A stretch of DNA of 64,000 nucleotides from Hydrogenophaga sp. (GTDB lineage Bacteria > Pseudomonadota > Gammaproteobacteria > Burkholderiales > Burkholderiaceae_C): NCBI RefSeq assembly GCF_025699295.1, contig NZ_JAILWB010000003.1, positions 62,001 through 126,000 on the forward strand. Reading direction: 5' to 3'. Made by a program: the position numbers and the translations under genes. The notes beneath the pieces are model-generated. The model saw only the letters and a program-made list of their open reading frames with translations. It was not told the DNA's origin and did no database searches. Shown here one piece after another: positions 1 to 8,142 of the stretch (position 1 is its first letter; every line of letters starts with the position of its first letter).

Positions 1-2
1 AC

Positions 3-587
3 CGTGCCACCGAAGTGGCGATCGTGATCACCGAAGCAGGCCGGGTGGTGGACCGCTACCAGAGCCTGATGAACGCGGGCGTGCGCATCCCGGCCTTCAT
101 CACGCAGCTCACGGGCATCACCAACGCCATGGTCGAGGCGGCTCCGCCGGCCGAGCGGGTGATGCGCGAGGCCGCGCAGTTCGTGGGTGATGTGCCCATG
201 GTGGCGCACAACGCCGCCTTCGACCGCCGCTACTGGACGGCCGAACTCGCGCGCGTTGGCGTGGAGGCGCCGCAGCCGTTCGCGTGCACGGTGCTGCTCT
301 CGCGCCGGTTGTACCCGCAGGCGCCGAGCCACAAGCTGGGGACGCTGGTGGATTTTTTCCGGCTGCCGCGCACCGGCCAGGCGCACCGGGCGCTGGCCGA
401 CGCCGAGATGGCCGCCGAGCTGCTGGGGCGCATCCAGCACGACCTGCGCACGCAGCATGGCGTGGCCACGCCCGACCACGGCTTCCTGATGGCGCTGCAA
501 CGCTGCGCGCGCACCGCGCTGCCGCGCTTCATCGAGGCGCACACGCGGCGCCCGCTACCGCTGGCGCTCAGTACACGCGCAGCTTGA
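3..587 (+). CDS. DEDDh 3'-5' exonuclease (DNA polymerase III epsilon-like), 5' end missing
   Basis: This is the C-terminal part of a DnaQ-fold exonuclease that removes nucleotides from 3' ends of DNA or RNA. The frame is open to the left edge (it reads R-A-T-E-V-A from base 3), so the true start and the Exo I motif with its Asp-x-Glu lie outside the window. The Exo II motif (VAHNAAFD) and the DEDDh-type Exo III motif (HRALADAEMA, His and Asp ligands) are present. It could be a stand-alone epsilon-like exonuclease; no polymerase-binding segment is recognisable. Its last 20 bases overlap the convergent gene that ends at 568. Confidence 0.85.
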   Translation, partial: RATEVAIVITEAGRVVDRYQSLMNAGVRIPAFITQLTGITNAMVEAAPPAERVMREAAQFVGDVPMVAHNAAFDRRYWTAELARVGVEAPQPFACTVLLSRRLYPQAPSHKLGTLVDFFRLPRTGQAHRALADAEMAAELLGRIQHDLRTQHGVATPDHGFLMALQRCARTALPRFIEAHTRRPLPLALSTRAA

Positions 588-1062
588 ACTGCACGATCAC
601 CGCACCATCGACCTTGCCGATGGAAGGAATGACGCCGAAGTTGATGCCATAACGTTTGCCTTCCCAGGTCGCCAGGGGCATGGCCGCGAAGAAGGTGCCG
701 CCGCTGGCCATCGAGGGATAGCCGTCCATGACGCCGATGGCAGCGCCCAGCTTCAGCAGGCCGATCGAAAGCGGCTGCCAGTTCACTGCCGCGTACGAAG
801 TGGTCTTTCGCACGCTGTTGTAGTACGCCCCGGCCATGTACGAGATCTCCGGGCTGGTGCGGTATTCGACGCCCAGGCCCAGGTTGCTTTCGTTGTAGCC
901 CTTGTTGCGCGAGAAGTGGCGCGAGAAGCCGCCGACGTTGAGCCAGACCTCGGAAGAGCGGTCTTCGAATGAGGGGGAGGGGGATGGCGCCGGCACCGAC
1001 TGTGCGAACGCGGGAACTGCGCTCATGCACAGTGCGGCCAGAGTGATGCGGAAAGTATTCAT
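568..1062 (-). CDS. Exported protein, possible small outer-membrane beta-barrel
   Basis: The 164-residue product starts at ATG 1062 with a typical signal peptide (MNTFRITLAALCMSAVPAFA) likely cleaved after AFA. The mature part has a proline-rich linker followed by alternating hydrophobic and polar strands rich in Tyr, Gly and Asn, ending in an aromatic C-terminal residue (KLRVY), as in outer-membrane barrels. The size and the N-x-G-x-G-x-E-Y pattern recall PagP-type or other eight-strand barrels, but I cannot assign a family. Longer upstream starts are less likely because they would precede the signal peptide and run into the DAHP synthase promoter region. The gene is transcribed divergently from the DAHP synthase gene. 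Confidence 0.7.
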   Translation of the reverse strand: MNTFRITLAALCMSAVPAFAQSVPAPSPSPSFEDRSSEVWLNVGGFSRHFSRNKGYNESNLGLGVEYRTSPEISYMAGAYYNSVRKTTSYAAVNWQPLSIGLLKLGAAIGVMDGYPSMASGGTFFAAMPLATWEGKRYGINFGVIPSIGKVDGAVIVQFKLRVY

Positions 1063-1207
1063 GCGTGCCTCGTTTGCCATCCACCGCTGTGGATACGTAA
1101 CCTCATGTTTCGGCCGCCATGTCCCGAACTTGACGCCGGCCATGCCCCAGAATCGGCCGCAGTGCGACTTTTGACCGTGCGCGGGGATACCCCGCCAACG
1201 CCCCAAC

Positions 1208-2305
<1,098 letters not shown>

Positions 2306-2311
2306 GGCGCC

Positions 2312-3340
2312 ATGGCCCTGACGTGGCGCGGCCCGCCGGCCATCAACCTCGCCCTGCAGGGCGGTGGTGCGCACGGCGCCTTCACCTGGGGCGTGCTCGA
2401 CGCCTTGCTGGAAGACGGGCGCCTGCGCTACGACGGCGTGAGCGGCACCAGCGCGGGCGCGATGAACGCCGTGCTGCTGGCGCAGGGCCTGATGGCGGGT
2501 GGAACGCAGGGTGCGCGCGACGCATTGCGCGGCTTCTGGAGCGCGGTGGCCGGCAGCCTGCCTTTCGAGGTCGCGGTGCCCACGGCCGACGGCAAGAACA
2601 TGCGGCTGGCACCGGCGATGCAGCTGATGCTGCAGTGGACGCACTACTTTTCACCCGAGCAGCTCAACCCGTTCGACCTCAATCCGCTGCGCAAGATCCT
2701 GTCGGCGCAGGTGGACTTCGAGCGCTTGCGCGCGCACTGCCCCATCAAGCTGTTCGTGGCGGCCACCAACGTCAACACCGGCAAGCTGCGACTGTTCCGC
2801 GCACCCGAGCTCACGCCCGACGCGGTTCTGGCCTCCGCCTGCCTGCCCACCATGCACCGCAGCGTGGTGATCGAGGGCGAACCGTACTGGGATGGGGGTT
2901 ACGCGGCGAATCCGGCGGTGTTCCCGCTGTTCCACGAGTGCAGCGCGCGCGACATCCTGCTGGTGATGCTCGCGCCGCTCAAGCACAGCGCCACACCGCA
3001 GTCAGCGGCGGACATCAAGAGCCGGATGATGGAACTGGCGTTCAACGCCACGTTCCTGCGAGAGATGCGCATGTTCGCCCACCTGCGCGAACGCGCGGCG
3101 CGCAGCACCTGGTGGCGGCGCGGTGAGCTCGACCGGCGCCTGGCGGGCACGCACTTCCACGTGATCGAGGCCGGAGAGGTCATGGGCGCGTTGAGTACCG
3201 AGAGCAAGGTCGCGGCCAACATGCGCTTCTTCGAGATGCTGTTTGCGCTGGGCCGTGAGCACGGCAGCGCGTGGCTGTCGGCGCACCACGCCGACGTGGG
3301 ACGGCGCAGCAGCGCCGACCTGGGAGCCCTGTTCTACTAG
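2312..3340 (+). CDS. Patatin-like phospholipase
   Basis: This is a 342-residue patatin-fold acyl hydrolase. The oxyanion loop GGGAHG (residues 17-22), the nucleophile elbow GTSAG (Ser47) and the catalytic Asp in DGG (about residue 194) form the usual Ser-Asp dyad. There is no signal peptide, so the enzyme is probably cytosolic or peripheral to the membrane. It most resembles the RssA/YchK-like bacterial patatins, which hydrolyse membrane phospholipids or lysophospholipids; the real substrate is unknown. The start at ATG 2312 lies 6 bases after the DAHP synthase stop. Confidence 0.88.
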   Translation: MALTWRGPPAINLALQGGGAHGAFTWGVLDALLEDGRLRYDGVSGTSAGAMNAVLLAQGLMAGGTQGARDALRGFWSAVAGSLPFEVAVPTADGKNMRLAPAMQLMLQWTHYFSPEQLNPFDLNPLRKILSAQVDFERLRAHCPIKLFVAATNVNTGKLRLFRAPELTPDAVLASACLPTMHRSVVIEGEPYWDGGYAANPAVFPLFHECSARDILLVMLAPLKHSATPQSAADIKSRMMELAFNATFLREMRMFAHLRERAARSTWWRRGELDRRLAGTHFHVIEAGEVMGALSTESKVAANMRFFEMLFALGREHGSAWLSAHHADVGRRSSADLGALFY

Positions 3341-3356
3341 GGCGGAACCGGAAGGA

Positions 3357-3611
3357 TCAGCGCGGCTTGCGCGGCACCATCGGGCCGCGGCCTTCGATGT
3401 GGCGGAAGTTGATGCGGCCCTTGGTCAGGTCGTAGGGCGAGAGTTCCAGCGACACGCGGTCGCCCGCGAGGATGCGGATGTGGTTCTTCTTCATCTTGCC
3501 CGCCGAATAGGCAATCAACTGGTGTCCGTTGTCCAGCGTCACGCGAAAGCGCGTGTCGGGCAGCACCTCGTTGACGATGCCCATCATGTCGATCAGTTCT
3601 TCCTTGGCCAT
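3357..3611 (-). CDS. infA: Translation initiation factor IF-1
   Basis: The 84-residue single S1/OB-fold protein binds the ribosomal A site during initiation. It begins [20 protein letters not shown] and contains the conserved [10 protein letters not shown] and [17 protein letters not shown] blocks. The basic C-terminal tail ([10 protein letters not shown]) is longer than in the 72-residue form that Burkholderiales usually carry in the ribosomal-protein alpha operon, so this is probably the second, isolated IF-1 copy common in this order. No ribosomal-protein genes are near. Confidence 0.93.
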   Translation of the reverse strand: MAKEELIDMMGIVNEVLPDTRFRVTLDNGHQLIAYSAGKMKKNHIRILAGDRVSLELSPYDLTKGRINFRHIEGRGPMVPRKPR

Positions 3612-3639
3612 GGTGTTTCCTTTGCGTGAAGTGTATCGG

Positions 3640-3915
3640 TCAGTTGGGACGGGCGGCCTGGCGGGCGGTGTCGTGCACCCAGTGAATACCCTGCGCGAGG
3701 GCGTAGTCCGCCGCTTCGTCGTGCGTGGGAAACGCGCTGTCGAATCGCATCACGCGCGCGGTCGAGGCGCTGCCCTGGCCACTGGCGATGGACACCTGCG
3801 CGGCAAACAGGCCACCCGGCAAGGGGCGCGGGAAGGCCGCAATGCGGTACTTGCCCAGGGTGAGAGGTGTCGGTCTCGTATGTGTTGTGCTTGTTGTGTG
3901 AATCATCAAAATCAT
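3640..3915 (-). CDS. Small conserved protein of unknown function
   Basis: This 91-residue protein lies 28 bases upstream of IF-1 on the same strand. The first third is Thr-rich and probably disordered. The rest has a short beta-rich segment ([15 protein letters not shown]) and a C-terminal helix ([21 protein letters not shown]) typical of small stress- or domain-of-unknown-function proteins in this group. I chose ATG 3915; GTG 3933 and ATG 3906 are also in frame, and none has a clear ribosome binding site. No function can be stated. Confidence 0.5.
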   Translation of the reverse strand: MILMIHTTSTTHTRPTPLTLGKYRIAAFPRPLPGGLFAAQVSIASGQGSASTARVMRFDSAFPTHDEAADYALAQGIHWVHDTARQAARPN

Positions 3916-3967
3916 CGGTGGACCCGTGCGCACTCACGATGAGCGCGCCTGTCAGGCCCGGAACGTG

Positions 3968-4235
3968 TCAAAAAACAGCTGGCAGCCCCAGCGCCGGGGT
4001 TCCCCGCCACGTCATCCGGCATCTGCCCGGTGCAACACGCATCAGGCCAGGGCCAGCGCACGAGCCACGGCAGAGGCATCGGCAACAGCAGGGAGGAAAG
4101 GGTGAGCCACGTTGCCGTGAGAAGGCGGTGTGGCGCGGCGCCTTGCAGGGGCTGGACCAGCACAGCCCCTCTGCCAGGGGCACCTGCATCGTGGCGGTGA
4201 GGCTTTGACGCGGCTGGTCGCTCAAGGCGACCGCG
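3968..4235 (-). ncRNA. Candidate structured small RNA between minE and a small gene
   Basis: This 366-base gap has no convincing protein. On the minus strand it has a TATAAT box at 4237-4242. About 45 bases later come foldable helices: an outer pair 4144-4149/4183-4188, and two mutually exclusive inner helices, 4147-4153 with 4164-4170 and 4165-4170 with 4176-4181. It ends in a 5-bp GC hairpin (3978-3982/3988-3992) followed by six U (3975-3970), a rho-independent terminator shape. No -35 box is clear. I compared it mentally with 6S RNA, RNase P RNA, SRP RNA and tmRNA and it matched none. It is a candidate only. Confidence 0.35.
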
Positions 4236-4236
4236 C

Positions 4237-4242
4237 ATTATA
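4237..4242 (-). promoter_or_regulatory. TATAAT -10 box in the minE downstream gap
   Basis: A perfect minus-strand TATAAT lies just beyond the minE stop codon. The expected -35 position does not resemble TTGACA, so the promoter is uncertain. If real, it would start a transcript of about 260 bases ending at the terminator near 3970. Confidence 0.35.
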
Positions 4243-4281
4243 GCCCGGCTGACTCGAAAGCGCCAGTCCGGGGCCGCCGGC

Positions 4282-4542
4282 TCATTTGCGGTCGGGCAGT
4301 TCGATCTTCACCTCGAGCACGTCCAGGTTGTCCTGGCGGTCGAGCTGGACCTTGATGTCGTCCGGGTTGATCTTGATGTACTTGCCGATCACCGCGACCA
4401 GTTCGCGCTGCAGCGCGGGCAGGTAGTCGGGCTCGGAGGCGCTGCGGCCGCTGCGCTCGTGCGCCAGGATGATCTGCAGCCGCTCCTTGGCGACGCTGGC
4501 GGTTTTTTTCTTCTCGCCGAGCAGGAAGGACAGAAGAGACAT
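4282..4542 (-). CDS. minE: Cell division topological specificity factor MinE
   Basis: MinE is an 86-residue partner of MinD. It stimulates MinD ATPase, displaces MinC and drives pole-to-pole oscillation so the Z-ring forms at mid-cell. The N-terminal [23 protein letters not shown] has the membrane-targeting helix and the anti-MinCD segment. The C-terminal half ([21 protein letters not shown]) is the beta-dimerisation domain. It lies 3 bases after the minD stop, so it is last in the minCDE operon. Confidence 0.95.
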   Translation of the reverse strand: MSLLSFLLGEKKKTASVAKERLQIILAHERSGRSASEPDYLPALQRELVAVIGKYIKINPDDIKVQLDRQDNLDVLEVKIELPDRK

Positions 4543-4545
4543 GCC

Positions 4546-5361
4546 TTACTTCCCCCCGAACAGGCGCTTGAAGAAGCCGGCTTTTTCGGCTTCGATGAAG
4601 CGCAGCGGCTTGTCGGCGCCAAGGAAACGGTCGATCACATCGCTGTAGGCCTCGGCCACATCGGTCCCCTTGAGGTGGATGGCCGGCGTGCCCTGGTTGG
4701 ACGCGGTGAGCACGTTTTCACTTTCCGGGATCACGCCGATCAGCTTGATGCGCAGGATGTCCTGGATGTCTTCCAGCGACAGCATCTGCCCGTCGGCCAC
4801 GCGCCCGGGGTTGTAGCGCGTGATCAGCAGGTGTTCCTTGACCGGGTCCTTGCCGTCGATCGCACGCTGCGTCTTGCTGCCCAGCATGCCCAGAATGCGG
4901 TCGGAATCGCGCACGCTGGAGACTTCGGGGTTGGTGACGATGAGGGCCTCGTCGGCGTAGTGCATGGCCATGAGCGCACCGGTCTCGATACCCGCGGGCG
5001 AGTCGCAGACGATGTACTCGAAGCCCATGGCGGAGAGGTCGGTCAGCACCTTGTGCACGCCCTCCTGGCTCAGCGCGTCCTTGTCGCGTGTCTGGCTGGC
5101 GGCCAGCACGAACAGGTTGTCGCACTGCTTGTCCTTGATCAGCGCCTGGTTCAGGTTGGCTTCGCCCTGGATCACGTTGATCAGGTCGTAGACCACGCGG
5201 CGCTCGCAGCCCATGATGAGGTCGAGGTTGCGCAGTCCCACGTCGAAGTCGATCACGGCGGTCTTGTGGCCACGCAGGGCCAGGCCGGAAGCAAAGCTGG
5301 CGCTGGTGGTGGTCTTGCCCACACCGCCCTTGCCGGAGGTGACGACGACGATCTTGGTCAT
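4546..5361 (-). CDS. minD: Septum site-determining ATPase MinD
   Basis: This 271-residue deviant-Walker ATPase dimerises on the inner membrane with ATP, recruits MinC and is released by MinE. The P-loop GKGGVGKTT (residues 10-18) has both the signature Lys11 and Lys16. The C-terminal amphipathic membrane-targeting helix (FFKRLFGGK) is intact, so the protein should cycle on and off the membrane normally. It is the middle gene of minC-minD-minE, with 38 bases after minC. Confidence 0.97.
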   Translation of the reverse strand: MTKIVVVTSGKGGVGKTTTSASFASGLALRGHKTAVIDFDVGLRNLDLIMGCERRVVYDLINVIQGEANLNQALIKDKQCDNLFVLAASQTRDKDALSQEGVHKVLTDLSAMGFEYIVCDSPAGIETGALMAMHYADEALIVTNPEVSSVRDSDRILGMLGSKTQRAIDGKDPVKEHLLITRYNPGRVADGQMLSLEDIQDILRIKLIGVIPESENVLTASNQGTPAIHLKGTDVAEAYSDVIDRFLGADKPLRFIEAEKAGFFKRLFGGK

Positions 5362-5399
5362 GGTGACGGTCCTTCTGTGCGAAAAATGGGAGCTGCGGT

Positions 5400-6179
5400 T
5401 CAGTGACCGATGGCGTCGATCACGAGCTTGTCGTCACCGCCGTCGGTGCCGGGCACCAGCCGCACCTGGGCGGTCTTGCCCTGCACCGACTCGGGCAGGG
5501 CGACTTCGCTGGTGCGGTAGATGCCCGCGATGGAAATGAGTTCGGGTGCCATGGAGAGCGCGAAGATGCGCGCGTCGGCATTGCCGCGTGCACCCGCGAT
5601 GGCCTTGCCGCGAAGCGGCGCGTACACATGGATGTGGCCGTCGGCGATAACCTCGGCGCCCGGGTTGACCATGGCCATCACCACCAGGTCGCGACCACGC
5701 GCATACACCTGCTGGCCCGAACGCAGGGGCTTGTCGATCACCAGCGCGCCCGGGATGGGTTCGGGCTGCGCCGGCATCGGCACGGGCTCGGGTGAAGTGG
5801 CGATCTCGGTGGGTGCAAGCACAGGCGCGGTACGCTGCACGCTCGCGTCCGGCGTGGGAGTGAGACCGGCCGCCATGGCCAGCGCGGTCTGCTCGACGGT
5901 CCCGCCGCGCACGGCCAGCGGTGTCAGGCGGTACTGGCGCAGCAGTGTCTGCAGGGCGCCGAAGTCGGGCAGGGCGTTGGCCTCGGCCACATTGAGCGGG
6001 TGCAGGTCGATGACCAGCGGGTCGTGGTCGAAGAAGTCGGGCATGTCGCCGAAGCGTTGGGCGAACTCTTCGGCCAGGCGGTTCAGATCGGACGACTTGA
6101 GCATGAGCGCCACCAGGGGCAGTTGGGCGCTCTTGATTTCGAAGGTGGCGGGCGCGGTTCCTGCGAGGGCAACGGACAT
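5400..6179 (-). CDS. minC: Septum site-determining protein MinC
   Basis: MinC (259 residues) inhibits FtsZ polymerisation where MinD places it. The N-terminal domain (about 1-105) is the FtsZ-antagonist part. A Pro/Thr/Ala-rich linker of about 45 residues precedes the C-terminal right-handed beta-helix (LRSGQQVYARGRDLVVMAMV onward), which carries the R-G-x-A-x-A-G-A-R-G MinD-binding face. The linker is longer than in E. coli, giving a longer protein than its 231 residues. It is the first gene of the min operon. The promoter must lie in the gene-free block 6180-6340. Confidence 0.93.
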   Translation of the reverse strand: MSVALAGTAPATFEIKSAQLPLVALMLKSSDLNRLAEEFAQRFGDMPDFFDHDPLVIDLHPLNVAEANALPDFGALQTLLRQYRLTPLAVRGGTVEQTALAMAAGLTPTPDASVQRTAPVLAPTEIATSPEPVPMPAQPEPIPGALVIDKPLRSGQQVYARGRDLVVMAMVNPGAEVIADGHIHVYAPLRGKAIAGARGNADARIFALSMAPELISIAGIYRTSEVALPESVQGKTAQVRLVPGTDGGDDKLVIDAIGH

Positions 6180-6339
6180 GGGCGAAACGGATCCAATAAC
6201 GGGCCGGCGGCAGGAACGCCGGTGGTGCAGGTCTGTCTGTGACAGCGGCGCATCTTAACAGCCGTTCCATAGCGGTTTCGCAAGCGTCTGTGCGCAGGTG
6301 TCAGGGCATGTTTCAGGGCCACCCGAAGCGTCGCGCGCA

Positions 6340-6560
6340 CAAAGCTGTGTGTAACTTTTGAACAAGTGACAGGTTGTCCACAGACCTCGTTCCAAAGCCA
6401 GAGTTGTCCCCGTTCGCGACCACCGTCGACAGGGCACTTCACACAGCGTTTCGTGTTCCCCAAGTGCTTGTCATGAAAGGAAAAAGGGCGCTTGTCCACA
6501 CCGGACAGCGCCCTCTACTACTACTGCTATCTTTAATTAACAGTATTCATATAGGAGAGA
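6340..6560 (+). other. oriC: Candidate replication origin: DnaA-box-like 9-mers, GC hairpin, DnaA-trio-like run, AT-rich tract
   Basis: Three 9-mers one base away from the DnaA consensus TTATNCACA are seen: TGTGTGTAA 6346-6354 (reverse), TTGTCCACA 6374-6382 and TTGTCCACA 6492-6500. The last is followed by a GC-rich segment to 6513, then five trinucleotides TAC TAC TAC TGC TAT (6516-6530). An AT-rich stretch with TTTAATTAA and ATTCATATA follows to 6555. This order (box, GC cluster, trios, AT-rich) is that of the basal unwinding system described for bacterial origins. parAB, parS-like sites and mnmG-rsmG within 40 kb fit an origin-proximal place. No dnaA gene is in the window, which is why confidence is limited. 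Confidence 0.5.
6473..6513 (-). terminator. Rho-independent terminator downstream of the Spy-like gene
   Basis: The stem 6486-6491/6508-6513 (GGGCGC) extends through 6493-6497/6503-6507 with one bulged base and a 5-base loop. On the minus strand it is followed by TTTTTCCTTT (6485-6476). It would end transcripts of the gene at 6582-7211. The same hairpin encloses a DnaA-box-like 9-mer, so it may serve the origin-like block instead or as well. Confidence 0.6.
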
Positions 6561-6581
6561 GGAAAGCGGAAACGACCCCGG

Positions 6582-7211
6582 TCACGCCGGCTGCTTCGCG
6601 CCCTCGTGAGCACCATGCCGATGGAAGTGGTGGTGTTTTCCGCCATGCTGTCGCTGCATGCCGGCACGCTGGAAGCCCGGCAGACGTTTCGAATCGAAGA
6701 CCTTCTGCTGTTCGGCGTCGAGCGCGGCGTAGAAGCTGCGAATGGCGTCGGCGCGCTGGTCCATGGCGGCGCTGCGCGCCGTCTCGCGGGCCTTCATCCG
6801 GTCCAGGCGCTCGGGCGTGGTCAGTCCGGACCAGTCTTCGCGCTTGTCCTGGCGCATGGCGGTACGGGCTTGCGGCTGGGTACGTGCCACGAAGGCGTTC
6901 CAGGCCGGTTCCTGTGCCGGGGTGATCTTCAGTTCGGCCTTGAAGGCGGCCTGGCGCTCGGCCAGCTTCTGCTGCATGCGGGCCACGCGTTCGGCACGGC
7001 GCTGCTCGCGCTTGGCGTCGCGCTGTGCGGCGTCGGGTGCCGCGGGCTGGGCCGTCTGGGCAGGGGTGGTGGCCTGGGCCAGCAGGCTGGAGCCGGCGGT
7101 GACCTGGGCCGGGTGCAGGGTCGTGGCCTGCACGATTGCAGTGGCGCTGAGTCCGGCCAGTGCGGTGGCCAGTGCCGTGGCGAGAAGGGCGCGTTTCGGA
7201 AGCGTTGTCAT
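6582..7211 (-). CDS. Spy/CpxP-like (LTXXQ) periplasmic protein
   Basis: The 209-residue protein has a signal peptide of about 30 residues and an Ala/Pro/Gln linker. It then has a long, highly charged helical region with LKITPAQEPAWNAF and two further helices, the pattern of LTXXQ-motif periplasmic chaperones such as Spy and CpxP. These respond to envelope stress and metals. The His-rich C-terminus (HGGKHHHFHRHGAH) could bind copper or other metals, which fits the neighbouring copper genes. AGGAG stands about 7 bases before ATG 7211. The link to copper is inferred from context. Confidence 0.75.
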   Translation of the reverse strand: MTTLPKRALLATALATALAGLSATAIVQATTLHPAQVTAGSSLLAQATTPAQTAQPAAPDAAQRDAKREQRRAERVARMQQKLAERQAAFKAELKITPAQEPAWNAFVARTQPQARTAMRQDKREDWSGLTTPERLDRMKARETARSAAMDQRADAIRSFYAALDAEQQKVFDSKRLPGFQRAGMQRQHGGKHHHFHRHGAHEGAKQPA

Positions 7212-7275
7212 GGAGGACTCCTGTGGTTGTTGAAGAAGAATCTCCACAGGACCTGGTGTTGGCTGCGGAGTGGTT

Positions 7276-7803
7276 TCAGTGTCGGGTGCGGGTGTTTCCG
7301 CTCCGTGCCGCCGGTGTGGCGGGCTTGTAAATTTTTGTCCCACTTCGTGCAGCAAATGTGGACGCGGGGTGGCTCAGGTCGTCCAGGATCGGGCAATCGG
7401 GCCGACCATCACCGGGGCACAGGTGCAGCAGGTGACCCAGGGTGCGCTGCATGGCCTGCAGGGCTTCGATGCGCTGGGCCAGGTCGTCCAGGTGTTTCTG
7501 GGTGATGCGCTTGACACTCGCGCTGCTGCGCTTGCGGTTGTGCCACAGGCTCACGAGCTCGGTGATGGCGTCCAGGCCGAAGCCCATGTCGCGCGCGCGC
7601 CGGATGAAGCGCAGCGTGTGCACGTCGGCCAGACCGTACTGGCGGTAGTTGCTGTCGGTGCGCGGTACCTCGGCGAGCAGGCCCAGCGACTCGTAGTGGC
7701 GCAGCATCTTGGGCGAAATGCCGCTGAGTTGCGCCGCCCTGCCGATGTTCACCGGCCAGCGGATGAGCGCGTCGCTGGCCGTGTTGTTGTCGTCGTCGTC
7801 CAT
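7276..7803 (-). CDS. cueR: MerR-family copper-responsive regulator (CueR-like)
   Basis: This 175-residue activator has an N-terminal MerR winged helix (VNIGRAAQLSGISPKMLRHYESLGLL), a long dimerisation helix, and a C-terminal metal loop C-P-G-D-G-R-P-D-C. The two Cys with seven residues between them are the Cu(I) pair of CueR. The family bends promoters with 19-bp spacers, and two such promoters are present at 8037-8067 and 8106-8136. It starts 2 bases after the copZ stop, so it is cotranscribed with copZ and probably autoregulated. The 25-residue tail after the metal loop is variable in this family. Confidence 0.88.
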   Translation of the reverse strand: MDDDDNNTASDALIRWPVNIGRAAQLSGISPKMLRHYESLGLLAEVPRTDSNYRQYGLADVHTLRFIRRARDMGFGLDAITELVSLWHNRKRSSASVKRITQKHLDDLAQRIEALQAMQRTLGHLLHLCPGDGRPDCPILDDLSHPASTFAARSGTKIYKPATPAARSGNTRTRH

Positions 7804-7805
7804 GT

Positions 7806-8003
7806 TCAGGCGGCCACGTCGTAGCCTTCTTCGCGAATCGCCGCGATCAGCGCCTCGCGTGGCTGGGTGGTGTCGACCTCGACCCGGTTCTGGCTGCGGT
7901 CGATGCGCACCTGCGCCTGGGGATCGACCTGTTTGATGGCGCCGGTCACGGCCTTTTCGCAGTGGCCACAGGTCATGCCGGTGACGTTGAGCATCTGGTT
8001 CAT
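7806..8003 (-). CDS. copZ: Copper chaperone, heavy-metal-associated domain (CopZ-like)
   Basis: This 65-residue single HMA domain binds Cu(I) through GMTCGHC (the two Cys at about residues 12 and 15) and delivers it to CopA or the regulator in the cytosol. It is the first gene of a two-gene minus-strand unit with the CueR-like regulator, divergent from copA. The promoter with a 19-bp spacer at 8037-8067 lies just upstream. Confidence 0.92.
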   Translation of the reverse strand: MNQMLNVTGMTCGHCEKAVTGAIKQVDPQAQVRIDRSQNRVEVDTTQPREALIAAIREEGYDVAA

Positions 8004-8036
8004 GAAAAACTCCTTGTAGATCGAGAATGTGCGGCC

Positions 8037-8067
8037 ATTCTGATCCCTGACATGGTGTCAAGGTCAA
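8037..8067 (-). promoter_or_regulatory. CueR-type promoter of copZ-cueR
   Basis: Read on the minus strand, TTGACC (8067-8062) and CAGAAT (8042-8037) are separated by exactly 19 bases, the overlong spacer MerR-type activators correct. The spacer contains the near-palindrome TTGACACCATGTCAGGG. Confidence 0.65.
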
Positions 8068-8105
8068 GGGCAGATGGGTGGACGGTCACAGTTGGCAACA
8101 ACCGC

Positions 8106-8136
8106 TTGACCTTCCCATGGTGACAAACCTTATGCT
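8106..8136 (+). promoter_or_regulatory. CueR-type promoter of copA
   Basis: TTGACC (8106-8111) and TATGCT (8131-8136) are separated by exactly 19 bases. The spacer holds a dyad around CCATGG related to that of the divergent promoter. The copA ATG follows 6 bases after the -10 box, so the transcript would be leaderless or nearly so. Confidence 0.65.
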
Positions 8137-8142
8137 GCCGGC

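Noticed and set aside
3968-4238. Short protein-coding frames in the minE downstream gap
   Set aside because: The two minus-strand frames are Pro/Cys/Arg-rich, use a TTG or no proper start and resemble no family. A structured RNA seemed at least as likely.
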